A stretch of DNA of 55,569 bases from Prevotella sp. (GCA_017554105.1 JAFZIY010000029.1:113504-169072), one strand, 5' to 3'; shown: positions 19,846 to 28,142, numbered from the stretch's first letter. Translations and numbers: made by a program. The notes: generated by a model not told the origin, from the sequence alone.

Positions 19846-20808
19846 TTAATGCTTAACACCCAACTTGATCTCTAGGTGCTCAATCATGTCGATGGTCATG
19901 CGGCGAAGGTCGTAGTTAGGAGCCCATCCCCATTCGCGACGGGCACAGGTATCGTCCATCTTGTCGGGCCAACTCTCAGCGATGCTTTGCTTAAGAGGGT
20001 CAACGTCATAGACCATCTCGAACTCCGGCTTCAGTTTCTTAATCTCTGCGTAGATTGTTTCTGGTGCAAAACTCATAGCTGTGATGTTGAAGCCATTGTG
20101 GTGGACAAGGCGCGAGGGGTCTGCTTCCATAATAGTGATGGCTGCCCTCAACGCGTCGGGCATATACATCATGTCCATCATTGTTCCTTTCTTTATCGGA
20201 CAAACGAACTTCTCTCCCTTGACTGCCGAGTAGTAGATGTCAACGGCATAGTCGGTAGTGCCGCCGCCAGGAGGTGTGACGTATGAGATGATTCCCGGGA
20301 AACGCACCGAACGGGTGTCCGTTCCGTATTTCTTCTGATAGTAGTCGCTAAGCAGTTCAGTTGTCACTTTAGATACTCCGTAGATTGTGAGTGGTCGTTG
20401 TATGGTGTCTTGTGGAGTCTTCATGTGCGGGGTGCTGAGTCCGAAAGAGCCGATGCTGCTGGGAGTGAACACCTGACAGTTGTTCTCTCGCGCCACTTCA
20501 AGAACGTTCCATAGACCGTCGACACCTATCTTCCATGCCAGTTTCGGTTTCGATTCCGCCACCACCGAGAGCAGTGCCGCAAGGTTATAGATGGCATCGA
20601 TGTTATGTTTCTTCACAACGCTGGCTATCATCTCACCGTCGGTGACATCGGCAATCTCTGACGGTCCGCCTTCCTTGAGTTCTCCCTTCGGTTCTGCACC
20701 GACGATATATCCTGCCACGACGTTTTCGTTGCCATATTGCCTACGCAACTCTCTTGTGAGTTCCGAGCCTATCTGCCCCGTTGACCCAATAACAAGTATC
20801 TTTTTCAT
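19846..20808 (-). CDS. tdh: SDR-type L-threonine 3-dehydrogenase (NAD-dependent epimerase family)
   Basis: Oxidises L-threonine to 2-amino-3-ketobutyrate with NAD. At 320 residues it is an extended short-chain dehydrogenase, with GSTGQIGSEL as the nucleotide-binding motif and YGVSK as the catalytic Tyr-Lys pair. The segments PSSIGSFGLSTP and RFPGIISYVTPPGGGTTDYAV are typical of the SDR-type threonine dehydrogenase. The zinc-dependent enteric Tdh is unrelated. The divergent neighbour kbl encodes the enzyme that uses the unstable product, which supports the substrate assignment. Confidence 0.88.
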   Translation of the reverse strand: MKKILVIGSTGQIGSELTRELRRQYGNENVVAGYIVGAEPKGELKEGGPSEIADVTDGEMIASVVKKHNIDAIYNLAALLSVVAESKPKLAWKIGVDGLWNVLEVARENNCQVFTPSSIGSFGLSTPHMKTPQDTIQRPLTIYGVSKVTTELLSDYYQKKYGTDTRSVRFPGIISYVTPPGGGTTDYAVDIYYSAVKGEKFVCPIKKGTMMDMMYMPDALRAAITIMEADPSRLVHHNGFNITAMSFAPETIYAEIKKLKPEFEMVYDVDPLKQSIAESWPDKMDDTCARREWGWAPNYDLRRMTIDMIEHLEIKLGVKH

Positions 20809-21003
20809 TATTAAAAGCGGTATGTTGTTGATAGTATAGATTTACAAGTGCAAAATAACCAAAAAAAATCGACATGGCATTACTTTTTATAATAAAAATG
20901 CATATTTTTTTCGTCCCGTGGTGTTTTTTTTCATAGGAAAGGGTGTTTTCTCGTTTTTTTTTACTTACTTTGTGCGGAAGTTTTAACCATAAATCAACAG
21001 ACT
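20809..21003. promoter_or_regulatory. Divergent tdh/kbl promoter region
   Basis: A 195-base AT-rich gap with long T tracts. Near-consensus -7 elements point both ways: TTATTTTG for tdh (CAAAATAA near 20852) and TTACTTTG for kbl (near 20965). Neither is a perfect TAnnTTTG and no clear operator was seen. Confidence 0.4.
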
Positions 21004-22191
21004 ATGTACGGAAAGATGAAAGAACATCTCCAGAAGACTTTATCGGAGATTAGGGATGCAGGACTCTATAAGGAAGAACGCCTTATCGAGAGTCCGCAGA
21101 GGGCTGCCATACAGGTGGGCGGCAAAGAGGTGCTGAACTTCTGTGCCAATAACTATTTGGGACTGTCTGACAATCCGCGCATCATCGAGGCATCAAAGAA
21201 GATGATGGACCGCAGAGGTTTCGGAATGTCGTCGGTGCGCTTCATTTGTGGAACGCAGGATGTGCATAAGGAACTGGAGGCTGCTATCAGCGACTATTTC
21301 AAGACCGAGGATACCATCCTCTATGCCGCGTGCTTCGATGCCAACGGAGGAGTGTTTGAACCGTTGTTCACTGATGAGGACGCTATCATCAGCGATGCGC
21401 TCAACCACGCGTCGATTATCGACGGAGTGCGTCTTTGCAAGGCAAAACGCTATCGCTATGCCAATGCCGACATGGCAGAACTGGAGAAATGTTTGCAGGA
21501 GGCACAGGCACAGCGCTTCCGCATCATCGTTACTGACGGTGTCTTCTCTATGGACGGTAATGTCGCTCCTGTTGACAAGATATGCGACTTGGCAGAGAAG
21601 TACGACGCATTGGTGATGGTCGATGAGAGCCATTCGGCAGGAGTGGTCGGCAAGACGGGACATGGCGTGAGCGAATTCTACAACACCTATGGACGTGTTG
21701 ATATCTATACCGGCACACTGGGTAAGTCGTTCGGCGGTGCTCTCGGAGGATTCACCACGGGACGCAAGGAGATTATCGAGCTGCTGCGCCAGAGGTCAAG
21801 ACCATACCTGTTCTCCAACTCACTTGCACCAAGCATAATAGGTGCCTCTATCGAGGTGTTCAAGATGCTGAAGGAGAACAATGATATTCACGACAGGCTC
21901 GTCGAGAACGTGAACTACTTCCGCGACAAGATGATGGCAGCAGGTTTCGACATCAAGCCGACGCAAAGTGCCATCTGCGCTGTGATGCTATACGATGCGA
22001 AACTCTCACAGGTGTACGCGGTGAAGATGCAGGAAGAGGGAATATATGTCACGGGATTCTACTATCCTGTAGTACCGAAGGAGCAGGCTCGCATTCGTGT
22101 CCAGATCTCGGCAGGTCACAACCGTGAGCAACTCGACCGTTGCATCACAGCCTTTATAAAGGTAGGAAAGGAACTCGGTGTACTGAAATAG
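21004..22191 (+). CDS. kbl: Glycine C-acetyltransferase (2-amino-3-ketobutyrate CoA ligase)
   Basis: A PLP enzyme that cleaves 2-amino-3-ketobutyrate with CoA to glycine and acetyl-CoA, completing threonine degradation. It has 395 residues, the family length. The start MYGKMKEHLQKTLSEIRDAG is typical. FCANNYLGLSDNP, DALNHASIIDGVRLC and VDESHSAGVVGKTGHG match alpha-oxoamine synthases, and the PLP lysine is in TGTLGKSFGGALGG. Its divergent placement with tdh makes Kbl more likely than serine palmitoyltransferase or 8-amino-7-oxononanoate synthase. It is followed by a 22-base tandem repeat and a two-way terminator. Confidence 0.95.
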   Translation: MYGKMKEHLQKTLSEIRDAGLYKEERLIESPQRAAIQVGGKEVLNFCANNYLGLSDNPRIIEASKKMMDRRGFGMSSVRFICGTQDVHKELEAAISDYFKTEDTILYAACFDANGGVFEPLFTDEDAIISDALNHASIIDGVRLCKAKRYRYANADMAELEKCLQEAQAQRFRIIVTDGVFSMDGNVAPVDKICDLAEKYDALVMVDESHSAGVVGKTGHGVSEFYNTYGRVDIYTGTLGKSFGGALGGFTTGRKEIIELLRQRSRPYLFSNSLAPSIIGASIEVFKMLKENNDIHDRLVENVNYFRDKMMAAGFDIKPTQSAICAVMLYDAKLSQVYAVKMQEEGIYVTGFYYPVVPKEQARIRVQISAGHNREQLDRCITAFIKVGKELGVLK

Positions 22192-22203
22192 TTCATCCGT
22201 TTA

Positions 22204-22269
22204 TGTCCTTTTGCATTGCGAATTGTGTCCTTTCGCATTGCAAATCATGTCCTTTCGGACCCCGAAACA
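22204..22269. repeat. 22-base tandem repeat after kbl
   Basis: Three units of exactly 22 bases start at 22204, 22226 and 22248, each beginning TGTCCTTT. Units one and two share GCATTGC(A/G)AAT, and the third diverges after TGTCCTTTCG. There are no spacers, so it is not a CRISPR. Confidence 0.8.
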
Positions 22270-22287
22270 TATCATATTGCATAACAA

Positions 22288-22320
22288 AAAGAGGGTGTGT
22301 CAAATAGACACACCCTCTTT
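22288..22320. terminator. Bidirectional terminator between kbl and the 22338 gene
   Basis: A 14-base perfect stem AAAGAGGGTGTGTC/GACACACCCTCTTT with loop AAATA. It sits between convergent genes, with A and T tracts on both sides. Confidence 0.88.
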
Positions 22321-22337
22321 CTATAAATTGAATCAGT

Positions 22338-22538
22338 TTAGAAGTTGAATCGTCTTCCATTCCATTTTAATACCTTCTTATTAGTGGTACCGTCATCATT
22401 CCATTTAGTGTAAATGATGTCCTTGCCAATACGTGGCAATTCATATATGCCATCGTATTTAATTTCGAACCCTGGAGGGTCACACTGCACCATGCGTTTC
22501 GTGGCATTGTCGTAACGATAGAAATCAACGCCACTCAT
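22338..22538 (-). CDS. Small protein of unknown function (66 aa)
   Basis: The sequence starts MSGVDFYRYDNATKRMVQCD and ends KKVLKWNGRRFNF. It has no signal peptide and no recognised domain, and is rich in aromatic and charged residues with short beta-like stretches (FYRYDN, IKYDGIYELP, KVLKWNG). It starts one base after the stop of the gene at 22540, so the two are probably translated together. It might be the detached C-terminal part of a larger secreted protein. Ends at a strong two-way terminator. Confidence 0.6.
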   Translation of the reverse strand: MSGVDFYRYDNATKRMVQCDPPGFEIKYDGIYELPRIGKDIIYTKWNDDGTTNKKVLKWNGRRFNF

Positions 22539-22539
22539 T

Positions 22540-22980
22540 TCAGTTATGCATGGCCGTTAATTGTGTTGCTGGAAATTCATAATTAATAGATTCTTTGTTT
22601 GAATCAGAAACAGTTACTTTAATACTATAATTACCATCTACTAGATATTTTAGTAAAAGTATATTGCCAAGCTGATTTTTAGAAATACCATATGCAGATG
22701 TTATAATTGCAACAGGAATAAGTTCAGGCATAATGGTAAACATCTGAAGTGTTTCTTCTTTTGATGCGGGAAAAGGCTTGTTCCTGTTTAAAAATAAATT
22801 AAGAATATGGTTATTCTCATCTAAAGAAAAAGAAACCTGAAGACCATCTGTTAGTTTGGTATTCTTCTTAATGATTTCATTAAGAGTTGTAATTTCTTTC
22901 TGTAATGAACTTGCTTGCTGAGCCTTAGCAGAAGACATGAAGCTAAGAATGACGATGAATAATAATAAACCCCTTTTCAT
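22540..22980 (-). CDS. Secreted protein of unknown function (146 aa)
   Basis: A signal peptide (MKRGLLLFIVILSFMSSAKAQ) is followed by about 125 residues with no family I recognise. The first part after the signal is helical (SSLQKEITTLNEIIKKNTKL) and the rest alternates strands (ISKNQLGNILLLKYLVDGNYSIKVTVSDS). Base composition is more AT-rich than the metabolic genes around it, which may point to acquisition. It forms a two-gene unit with the 66-residue gene downstream. Confidence 0.65.
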   Translation of the reverse strand: MKRGLLLFIVILSFMSSAKAQQASSLQKEITTLNEIIKKNTKLTDGLQVSFSLDENNHILNLFLNRNKPFPASKEETLQMFTIMPELIPVAIITSAYGISKNQLGNILLLKYLVDGNYSIKVTVSDSNKESINYEFPATQLTAMHN

Positions 22981-23122
22981 ACAATTAAATTTTTAATCAC
23001 TGCAAAAATACAAAAAAATACAATACCAGAAAGTTTTTCCCCTAAAAAAAACATTTATGCATTCTATTAAAGATACAAATTAAGTTTGGTGCCACTCTCA
23101 CAGTTCCGTCAATTCGGTACCG

Positions 23123-23250
23123 CTACAAAACACCACTCACTACGATGGGATATACATTATGTTGTGGGAACTTCTCGCATTCGATATAAAGGGTGTCGAA
23201 AGCATCTGTGCCGTCGTACTTGATAACGTGGAGCTTTTTGAATCCTCGTA
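23123..23250 (-). pseudogene. Possible remnant of a C-terminal coding region
   Basis: A minus-strand open frame without a start codon ends at TAG (23123-23125) and reads GFKKLHVIKYDGTDAF, then DTLYIECEKFPQHNVYP. It has coding-like composition inside a gap of 281 bases (22981-23261) that otherwise holds nothing. It may be the tail of a decayed gene. I do not recognise the family. Confidence 0.35.
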
Positions 23251-23261
23251 TTTTTTTATGG

Positions 23262-24281
23262 TTAGTATTTAATTGCGGAACATTCCATTTCCACGAGCCA
23301 TTCTGGTCGACACACCTTAGCGTGTACTATGATGTAGGGCTTTTCGGGGAATGCCTCCTGCATGAACTTCTCCAATGGGAGATAGTCGCTGAAGTCACGC
23401 AGATATACAATGAAATACTGTACGTCGTTCATCGTTGCTCCACCATCTTTAAGCAGTGCTCCGATGTTCTCAAGGAGTCGTCCAGTCTGTCGCAACACGT
23501 CACCGACATAGACCACGTTACCGTGCTTGTCGATGCTTGCTGTTCCAGAGATAAAGAACTGCTGTTTGTCACCGGTGTCAAGTCGTGTGCCGCGCTCGAA
23601 AGCCACACCATACTCGTGGGTAGGGTTGAGGTAGTCGAGGGCTTTGAGATAGGTCTTGTTGGCTTCGGTGATATTGGGGTACGTGAGGAAATCCATCGCC
23701 ACGCATGCCGAGCGTGAGTGTGAGTTGCCTCCGATTCCGGTACTTGCTATGAAGTGAGTATCGATGGTCAGTCCGTAACTTGCAAATATCTGGTTACGTG
23801 CCTTTACCACTCCTTGATAGTTGTTGTCGATGTCAGATACGTAAAGCCATGTGCGCACGCAGTTCTCTGTCAGTGTGAGTCCCTGTTCCTTGATGAGTCG
23901 CAGATACTTCTCAAAGAGCATGATGGTCTGTGTGTACGAATTCATGCCGTTTGTCTCATCGTTGGTGAGACGTATGCTGTGGAAGAGGAAGTCAGGCTCT
24001 TGGTCGCTCGTCTTTAATAGTATTGCTATCTTGCTGCCGTCGGCTGGAGCCTGCTCCACCACTGTCGTAGCAGCCTTTGACAACTGTTCCTGATAGAGGT
24101 CGGAGTCAATGAGCTTCTGATACTGGTTCTGTGCATCGCTGAGGAATATCTTTGAGAATTGTATCTTTCTTCCTTCCAGTTTTTCAGAGTCAAGATAGTT
24201 GCCCACCTTCATGTATAACTGCATGAGGCGTTCTTTGAAAGTGCCTTTACACTCGGCTTTAATTATGGTGTAATTATCCAT
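23262..24281 (-). CDS. RidA/YjgF-like two-domain protein
   Basis: A cytoplasmic protein of 339 residues with no signal peptide. The C-terminal third (GTRLDTGDKQQFFISGTASI, VGDVLRQTGRLLENIGALL, DVQYFIVYLRDF, KVCRPEWLVEMECSA) follows the RidA fold and keeps an arginine where RidA binds carboxylates. The middle region (ENCVRTWLYVSDIDNNYQGV) looks like a second, diverged RidA-like unit, an arrangement also seen in chorismatase-type enzymes. Substrate unknown: enamine/imine deaminase or a chorismate-type hydrolase are both possible. It has its own promoter (24300-24307) and is not clearly in an operon. Confidence 0.72.
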   Translation of the reverse strand: MDNYTIIKAECKGTFKERLMQLYMKVGNYLDSEKLEGRKIQFSKIFLSDAQNQYQKLIDSDLYQEQLSKAATTVVEQAPADGSKIAILLKTSDQEPDFLFHSIRLTNDETNGMNSYTQTIMLFEKYLRLIKEQGLTLTENCVRTWLYVSDIDNNYQGVVKARNQIFASYGLTIDTHFIASTGIGGNSHSRSACVAMDFLTYPNITEANKTYLKALDYLNPTHEYGVAFERGTRLDTGDKQQFFISGTASIDKHGNVVYVGDVLRQTGRLLENIGALLKDGGATMNDVQYFIVYLRDFSDYLPLEKFMQEAFPEKPYIIVHAKVCRPEWLVEMECSAIKY

Positions 24282-24299
24282 TGTTTTTTAATTTGCCTG

Positions 24300-24307
24300 C
24301 AAAGATA
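24300..24307 (-). promoter_or_regulatory. -7 element for the RidA-like gene
   Basis: CAAAGATA reads TATCTTTG on the minus strand, a perfect TAnnTTTG, 19 bases before the start codon. No clear -33 TTTG is present. Confidence 0.5.
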
Positions 24308-24357
24308 ATGCTTTTTCTTGAGATTGAGAAAAAAAAAGGAATTAATTGATTCCTTCC

Positions 24358-25521
24358 TTAATCAACTGTCAGAGCTTGAATCAGTTCGTTAATCTGCTGG
24401 CTGCTCATGCCGTGAGAGAGCAGATAGTTGGAGAATGCTTCTGCGTAGTCAACGTTCGGCAGTTGTGCCTCGTCGTCAATACCGGCATAATACATCAGGC
24501 ACGGGTTGAGTCTCAATGACACCAATGCATTGCATATATCTCCGTTTTCTTCTGGGGTAATCTGATAATAGTTGTTGTATGTAATCAGATAATCGGCCAC
24601 CATTTCCTCATACGTTGCTCCGCATAATCCTTCAAGCAGTGCGCACACATATCCGGTGCGGTCCTTTCCCTCCATGCAATGCACGACATAGGGGGCTGGG
24701 TGCGATGGGAGTTCCTTCAGTGCCGCTATCAGTCGGTTGTTGTAGTCGTCTGCCGTAGGGTCTGCCTTCAGGGGGCACAGTATCACGTTGCCTCCCTCCC
24801 AGAGTGTGCGGCTGTAGGGTGGCATATCGTAGGTCAGCATATTCTCTTCGGTGTCGGCGAGGTTGAGCACAGTCTTTACCTTTTCGCTTTCCAGATAAGC
24901 CGATACGTAGTAGGCGCGGTTGATATCGTTGCAGAACGGTGATGAACTGCGGTGCAGTATGCCGCTTGCAATGTTACCGGCACTCACGGCGCGGGCATTG
25001 GCGAACATCGCATCGGAGTGAGTGGGATATTCGCTGCGGTCGTTGACGTATCTCATACTCAGCGCTGTTTGTACGTCGAGTTTGCCACCCTTTTCTTTCA
25101 TCCTGACAGTGACGGCATGTCCTTCCAGTCCTGTGAGTTCTTCAGGCAGTCCAACGTTGTTGGCTGTGAAGCAGATGCTGGGATAGGTGGGGTAGGCCAC
25201 GCACAGGTATTCTCCATTGCGGGTGTAGAAGCCGTCGTAGTAAGGCATGACAATTTCCTTTCCGTCGATGGTAATACTGATGACGTCGCCTAGTGTGAAT
25301 CCTGCCTTCGTCATGTCTTCTTCCGTGAAGTCCAGCATGGCTGCGCCGAACTCGTTGTATGATGAGATCTTGCCTTTCAGCATCGGCTCGTGGCCAGTGT
25401 CGTCATCATCGGAGCAAGAGGTCGTCAGAGTTAGTAAACTTACAAGAACCAAGAGGAGGCTCGATCTCCAACTGGTAAACAATAATGCTGAGGTCGGTTT
25501 TTGGTAGATTATATTACCCAT
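24358..25521 (-). CDS. Lipoprotein tyrosine phosphatase
   Basis: A 387-residue protein. An N-terminal hydrophobic stretch ends in a lipobox (LLTLTTSC) followed by acidic SDDDD, the pattern of Bacteroidetes lipoproteins, so it is probably membrane-anchored outside the cytoplasm. Residues about 45-150 form a separate beta-rich domain (GDVISITIDGKEIVMPYYDG) that I cannot name with confidence. The rest is a tyrosine phosphatase of the LipA/Y_phosphatase3 type: HRSSSPFCND, then the P-loop HCMEGKDRTGY with Cys and Arg in the C-x5-R arrangement. Substrates could be phosphotyrosine proteins or phosphoinositides; context does not say. The N-terminus may start at a later methionine-less position, since MGNIIYQ gives an unusually long lead before the lipobox. 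Confidence 0.8.
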   Translation of the reverse strand: MGNIIYQKPTSALLFTSWRSSLLLVLVSLLTLTTSCSDDDDTGHEPMLKGKISSYNEFGAAMLDFTEEDMTKAGFTLGDVISITIDGKEIVMPYYDGFYTRNGEYLCVAYPTYPSICFTANNVGLPEELTGLEGHAVTVRMKEKGGKLDVQTALSMRYVNDRSEYPTHSDAMFANARAVSAGNIASGILHRSSSPFCNDINRAYYVSAYLESEKVKTVLNLADTEENMLTYDMPPYSRTLWEGGNVILCPLKADPTADDYNNRLIAALKELPSHPAPYVVHCMEGKDRTGYVCALLEGLCGATYEEMVADYLITYNNYYQITPEENGDICNALVSLRLNPCLMYYAGIDDEAQLPNVDYAEAFSNYLLSHGMSSQQINELIQALTVD

Positions 25522-25548
25522 ATTGTTAGTTTTGTGCTATTTCTGAAC

Positions 25549-26136
25549 TCAGTTATTTATACGTTCCTTCATTAGTTTCTCCAAATCCGAATCAGATTTC
25601 TCTAATAGTTCGTCGGGTTTGTAGAATTTTGTCAACATAGTGGCAAAGACCTTGTTGTTGTAGATGAAAACAAAATCGTAGTAGCCGGGCTCAACCTCTT
25701 CGGGATGCATGTAGAAGGAGCCCCAATGAGCGTTTTCCTCTGCATCGGGGTCTTTGTTCAGGTCAAGTTCTTGAACATAACCTGGGGTTTCATCGTTCAA
25801 AGCGTTTTTCTGGTAAAGACCCTGGTCTGCTTTATGTTTGAAAACCATCACTTTGATGCCTGTACCTGCTTTTGTTTCCGGATAGAACTCTATCCATTCA
25901 TCAAGTTCGAAAACCGAACGGATACCTTCGGTGGCGGCGGGTTTGCTGTTGAAAGCATTTGTGCCGCAACGGTTGCCGGCAAGGCTCAAGCCAGTCATGA
26001 CAGGTTGCTCACCTTCTTTAAGATTCACGTAGTTGAGTCTGCCAAGTTCCATTGATTCTTCCGTAGCATTAGCGGAATAGCCATTACTGGTGGTCAAAAA
26101 GGCAAGTACTGCGGTTAGTAATAATAATTTCTTCAT
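25549..26136 (-). CDS. Secreted protein of unknown function
   Basis: I start at 26136 (MKKLLLLTAVLAFLTTSNGYSA), an obvious signal peptide; the longer frame adds eleven residues without one. The mature part of about 175 residues has strands around GIKVMVFKHKADQGL and GYYDFVFIYNNKVFATML and a charged helical end (SDSDLEKLMKERINN). No family recognised. It lies 65 bases downstream of the 26202 gene and 27 bases upstream of the phosphatase gene, so the three may be one unit. Confidence 0.7.
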   Translation of the reverse strand: MKKLLLLTAVLAFLTTSNGYSANATEESMELGRLNYVNLKEGEQPVMTGLSLAGNRCGTNAFNSKPAATEGIRSVFELDEWIEFYPETKAGTGIKVMVFKHKADQGLYQKNALNDETPGYVQELDLNKDPDAEENAHWGSFYMHPEEVEPGYYDFVFIYNNKVFATMLTKFYKPDELLEKSDSDLEKLMKERINN

Positions 26137-26201
26137 TCTGTGATTATTTAAGTTGATTGTACAATTCATCGTTCCAGTTTTTTCTTGAAGGGAATAAAAA
26201 G

Positions 26202-27116
26202 TTATTCTGTTTGTTTTTCATGAATTATAGTTGGTTCTTCTCTTTCTGGAACGATATTTGAAATAATACGGTCTGACTCCTCAATAGTCATCTTGCGTTT
26301 ATCCAGCCCCGCTGCAGCACGGCATCCGTCAAGGAAATCTGCTTTCGAAAGATGAAATGGCAATGGTTGCATTAAAATATATGTGCTCATTGAAACGCCA
26401 ATGTCATAAGGACTCAGTTCTACTCCTGATTCTTGCTTTACGCCTAATGCCATTCCTTTTGTCATCATAGCAAATCCAGCAGCATAAGCCTCATAATCAG
26501 CAGGGATTTCATCTTCGTGTTTCCCCGTCATCTCAAATATATATTGCTGTAATCCAGGCTGCAATCCCTTCATAATGCCGAAATAAGTGAAAAAGTTACA
26601 TTTCTCCTCATCTGGCATATCTATAGGATTCTTGTCCTTGGGCAGACTCTTCATGAATTCATTTATCTTGATGGTGTCCTGAGGTAGTGTCAACTCATGG
26701 TTGACCACTTTATTCAACCCCGCCAAGATACAATCGTATGGTATGGAGTCTCTTTGGGATCGGATGCCATCTGATAAGAATATAGCTTGCATCGCACCCA
26801 AACTAAAAGATTTGTTCTTGATGGTATCCTGAGAATACTTCATATAGGCAAGATTCTCTTCAAAACCGCGGATCACTCCAGCCCAATACTCCTTGCTGAT
26901 TCCAAAAGGGTTAGTAGAATCTGGAATTACTATATTAGATATAGATCTGGTAATCATGTCACCATAGGCATACGATACCGAGTCAAAGTTTTCGGTGGTG
27001 TTGTCCGCCCTTTCGTATTTCATTTGGCCAAATTCCGCCCATGCTTCCTGCGCAAACATGCACAGGAAGACGAATGTCATGACGGAACTCATCAAATGAA
27101 ATAGAATCTTCTTCAT
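26202..27116 (-). CDS. Secreted protein resembling FKBP N-terminal region
   Basis: A 304-residue protein with signal peptide (MKKILFHLMSSVMTFVFLC, ending near EAWA). The segment FDSVSYAYGDMITRSI recalls the DSVSYALG-type start of the dimerisation domain that precedes FKBP isomerase domains in Bacteroidetes. Here no FKBP catalytic domain follows. The region instead seems to occur twice, around residues 45-120 and 170-260 (YFGIMKGLQPGLQQY, PYDIGVSMSTYIL). The function is unknown and the family link is tentative. It starts 11 bases after argF' and could be read through from that operon. Confidence 0.6.
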   Translation of the reverse strand: MKKILFHLMSSVMTFVFLCMFAQEAWAEFGQMKYERADNTTENFDSVSYAYGDMITRSISNIVIPDSTNPFGISKEYWAGVIRGFEENLAYMKYSQDTIKNKSFSLGAMQAIFLSDGIRSQRDSIPYDCILAGLNKVVNHELTLPQDTIKINEFMKSLPKDKNPIDMPDEEKCNFFTYFGIMKGLQPGLQQYIFEMTGKHEDEIPADYEAYAAGFAMMTKGMALGVKQESGVELSPYDIGVSMSTYILMQPLPFHLSKADFLDGCRAAAGLDKRKMTIEESDRIISNIVPEREEPTIIHEKQTE

Positions 27117-27127
27117 AGTGTTTCTTT

Positions 27128-28111
27128 TTATAGCGACTCCAGCATGCGCTTTATCACCACCGAAGCACTTATCTCACGGTTGGCAGCCTCTGGGATGACG
27201 AGCGAGTTGGCGCTTTCTATCACATCATCGGTGACGATGAGACCGCGGCGAACGGGCAGGCAGTGCATGAACTTACCGTTGTTGGTCCATGACATGTGCT
27301 CTGCATCCACTGTCCACGACATGTCCTTGCTGGTTATCTTACCATAGTCAGCGGGGTTGGTAACGCCTGGATTGCTCCAGTTCTTGGCATAGATGAAGTC
27401 TGCTCCCTCGAATGCCTCACGCTGGTTGTAGGTCACTTTAGCGTTGCCAATGAACTTCGGGTCGAGTTCATAGCCTTCAGGATGAGTGATGACGAGGTCG
27501 ATGTCCTCAGCGGCATTCATCCACTGAGCGAATGAGTTAGGCACGGCCTGTGGCAAAGCGCGGCAATGTGGAGCCCAGGTTAGGACGACCTTTGGTCGAG
27601 CCCCCACCAAACCTCCCCCCGTAGGGGAGGCTTCTTTTATCGTAATCAAATCGGCAAAAGCCTGAAGAGGGTGCACTGTGGCGGTCTCCATTGCAAAGAC
27701 GGGCTTGCCACTGTATTTTATGAACTGGTGCAGAACGGTCTCGGCATAGTCATACTCGCGGTCGGTAAGTCCAGCAAATGAACGCACTCCGATGAGGTCG
27801 CAGTAGCATCCCATCACGGGGATAGCCTCAAGCAGGTGCTCACTCTTGTCACCGTCCATTATCACTCCGCGCTCCGTCTCCAGTTTCCATGCCCCGGCAT
27901 TGACGTCAAGCACTATGACATTCATTCCAAGATTCATCGCTGCTTTCTGTGTCGAGAGTCGTGTGCGCAGCGAGTTGTTGAAGAATATCATCATCAGCGT
28001 CTTGTTCTTTCCAAGATGCTGGTATTTAAACCTGTCGTTCTTTATCTCTTGTGCTTCGGCGAGTGCTTTGCGGAGGTCGCCGATATCCTCTACGTTAATA
28101 AAACTCTTCAT
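27128..28111 (-). CDS. argF': N-succinylornithine carbamoyltransferase (SOTCase type)
   Basis: Transfers the carbamoyl group to an N-acylated ornithine in the arginine pathway of Bacteroidetes. Start at 28111 (MKSFINVEDIGDLRKALAEA); the longer frame uses a TTG in the upstream repeat. It has 327 residues against about 318 for the Bacteroides fragilis enzyme, which it resembles closely throughout as I recall that sequence. The carbamoyl phosphate motif is SLRTRLST, with HPLQ, HCLPVRR and MDGDKSEHLLEAIP also present. Residue 90 is Ser where B. fragilis SOTCase has Pro and acetylornithine enzymes have Glu. Residues 161-171 (ASPTGGGLVGA) are encoded by a GC-rich palindromic repeat replacing a shorter loop. 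It is last of the argD-to-argF' run, 31 bases after proA. Confidence 0.92.
   Translation of the reverse strand: MKSFINVEDIGDLRKALAEAQEIKNDRFKYQHLGKNKTLMMIFFNNSLRTRLSTQKAAMNLGMNVIVLDVNAGAWKLETERGVIMDGDKSEHLLEAIPVMGCYCDLIGVRSFAGLTDREYDYAETVLHQFIKYSGKPVFAMETATVHPLQAFADLITIKEASPTGGGLVGARPKVVLTWAPHCRALPQAVPNSFAQWMNAAEDIDLVITHPEGYELDPKFIGNAKVTYNQREAFEGADFIYAKNWSNPGVTNPADYGKITSKDMSWTVDAEHMSWTNNGKFMHCLPVRRGLIVTDDVIESANSLVIPEAANREISASVVIKRMLESL
27599..27632. repeat. GC-rich REP palindrome inside argF'
   Basis: On the coding strand GCCTCCCCTACGGGGGGAGG is followed by TTTGGTGGGGGCTC, the same architecture as the REP at 40989-41020. It is in frame and encodes SPTGGGLVG between KEA and ARPKVV. Confidence 0.8.
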
Positions 28112-28136
28112 AATTATCAATTTTCAATTATCAATT
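28112..28136. repeat. AATTATCAATTTTC repeat between proA and argF'
   Basis: Two copies of AATTATCAATT separated by TTC fill the 31-base gap between the proA stop and the argF' start and leave no other signal. Confidence 0.6.
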
Positions 28137-28142
28137 AGCGAG

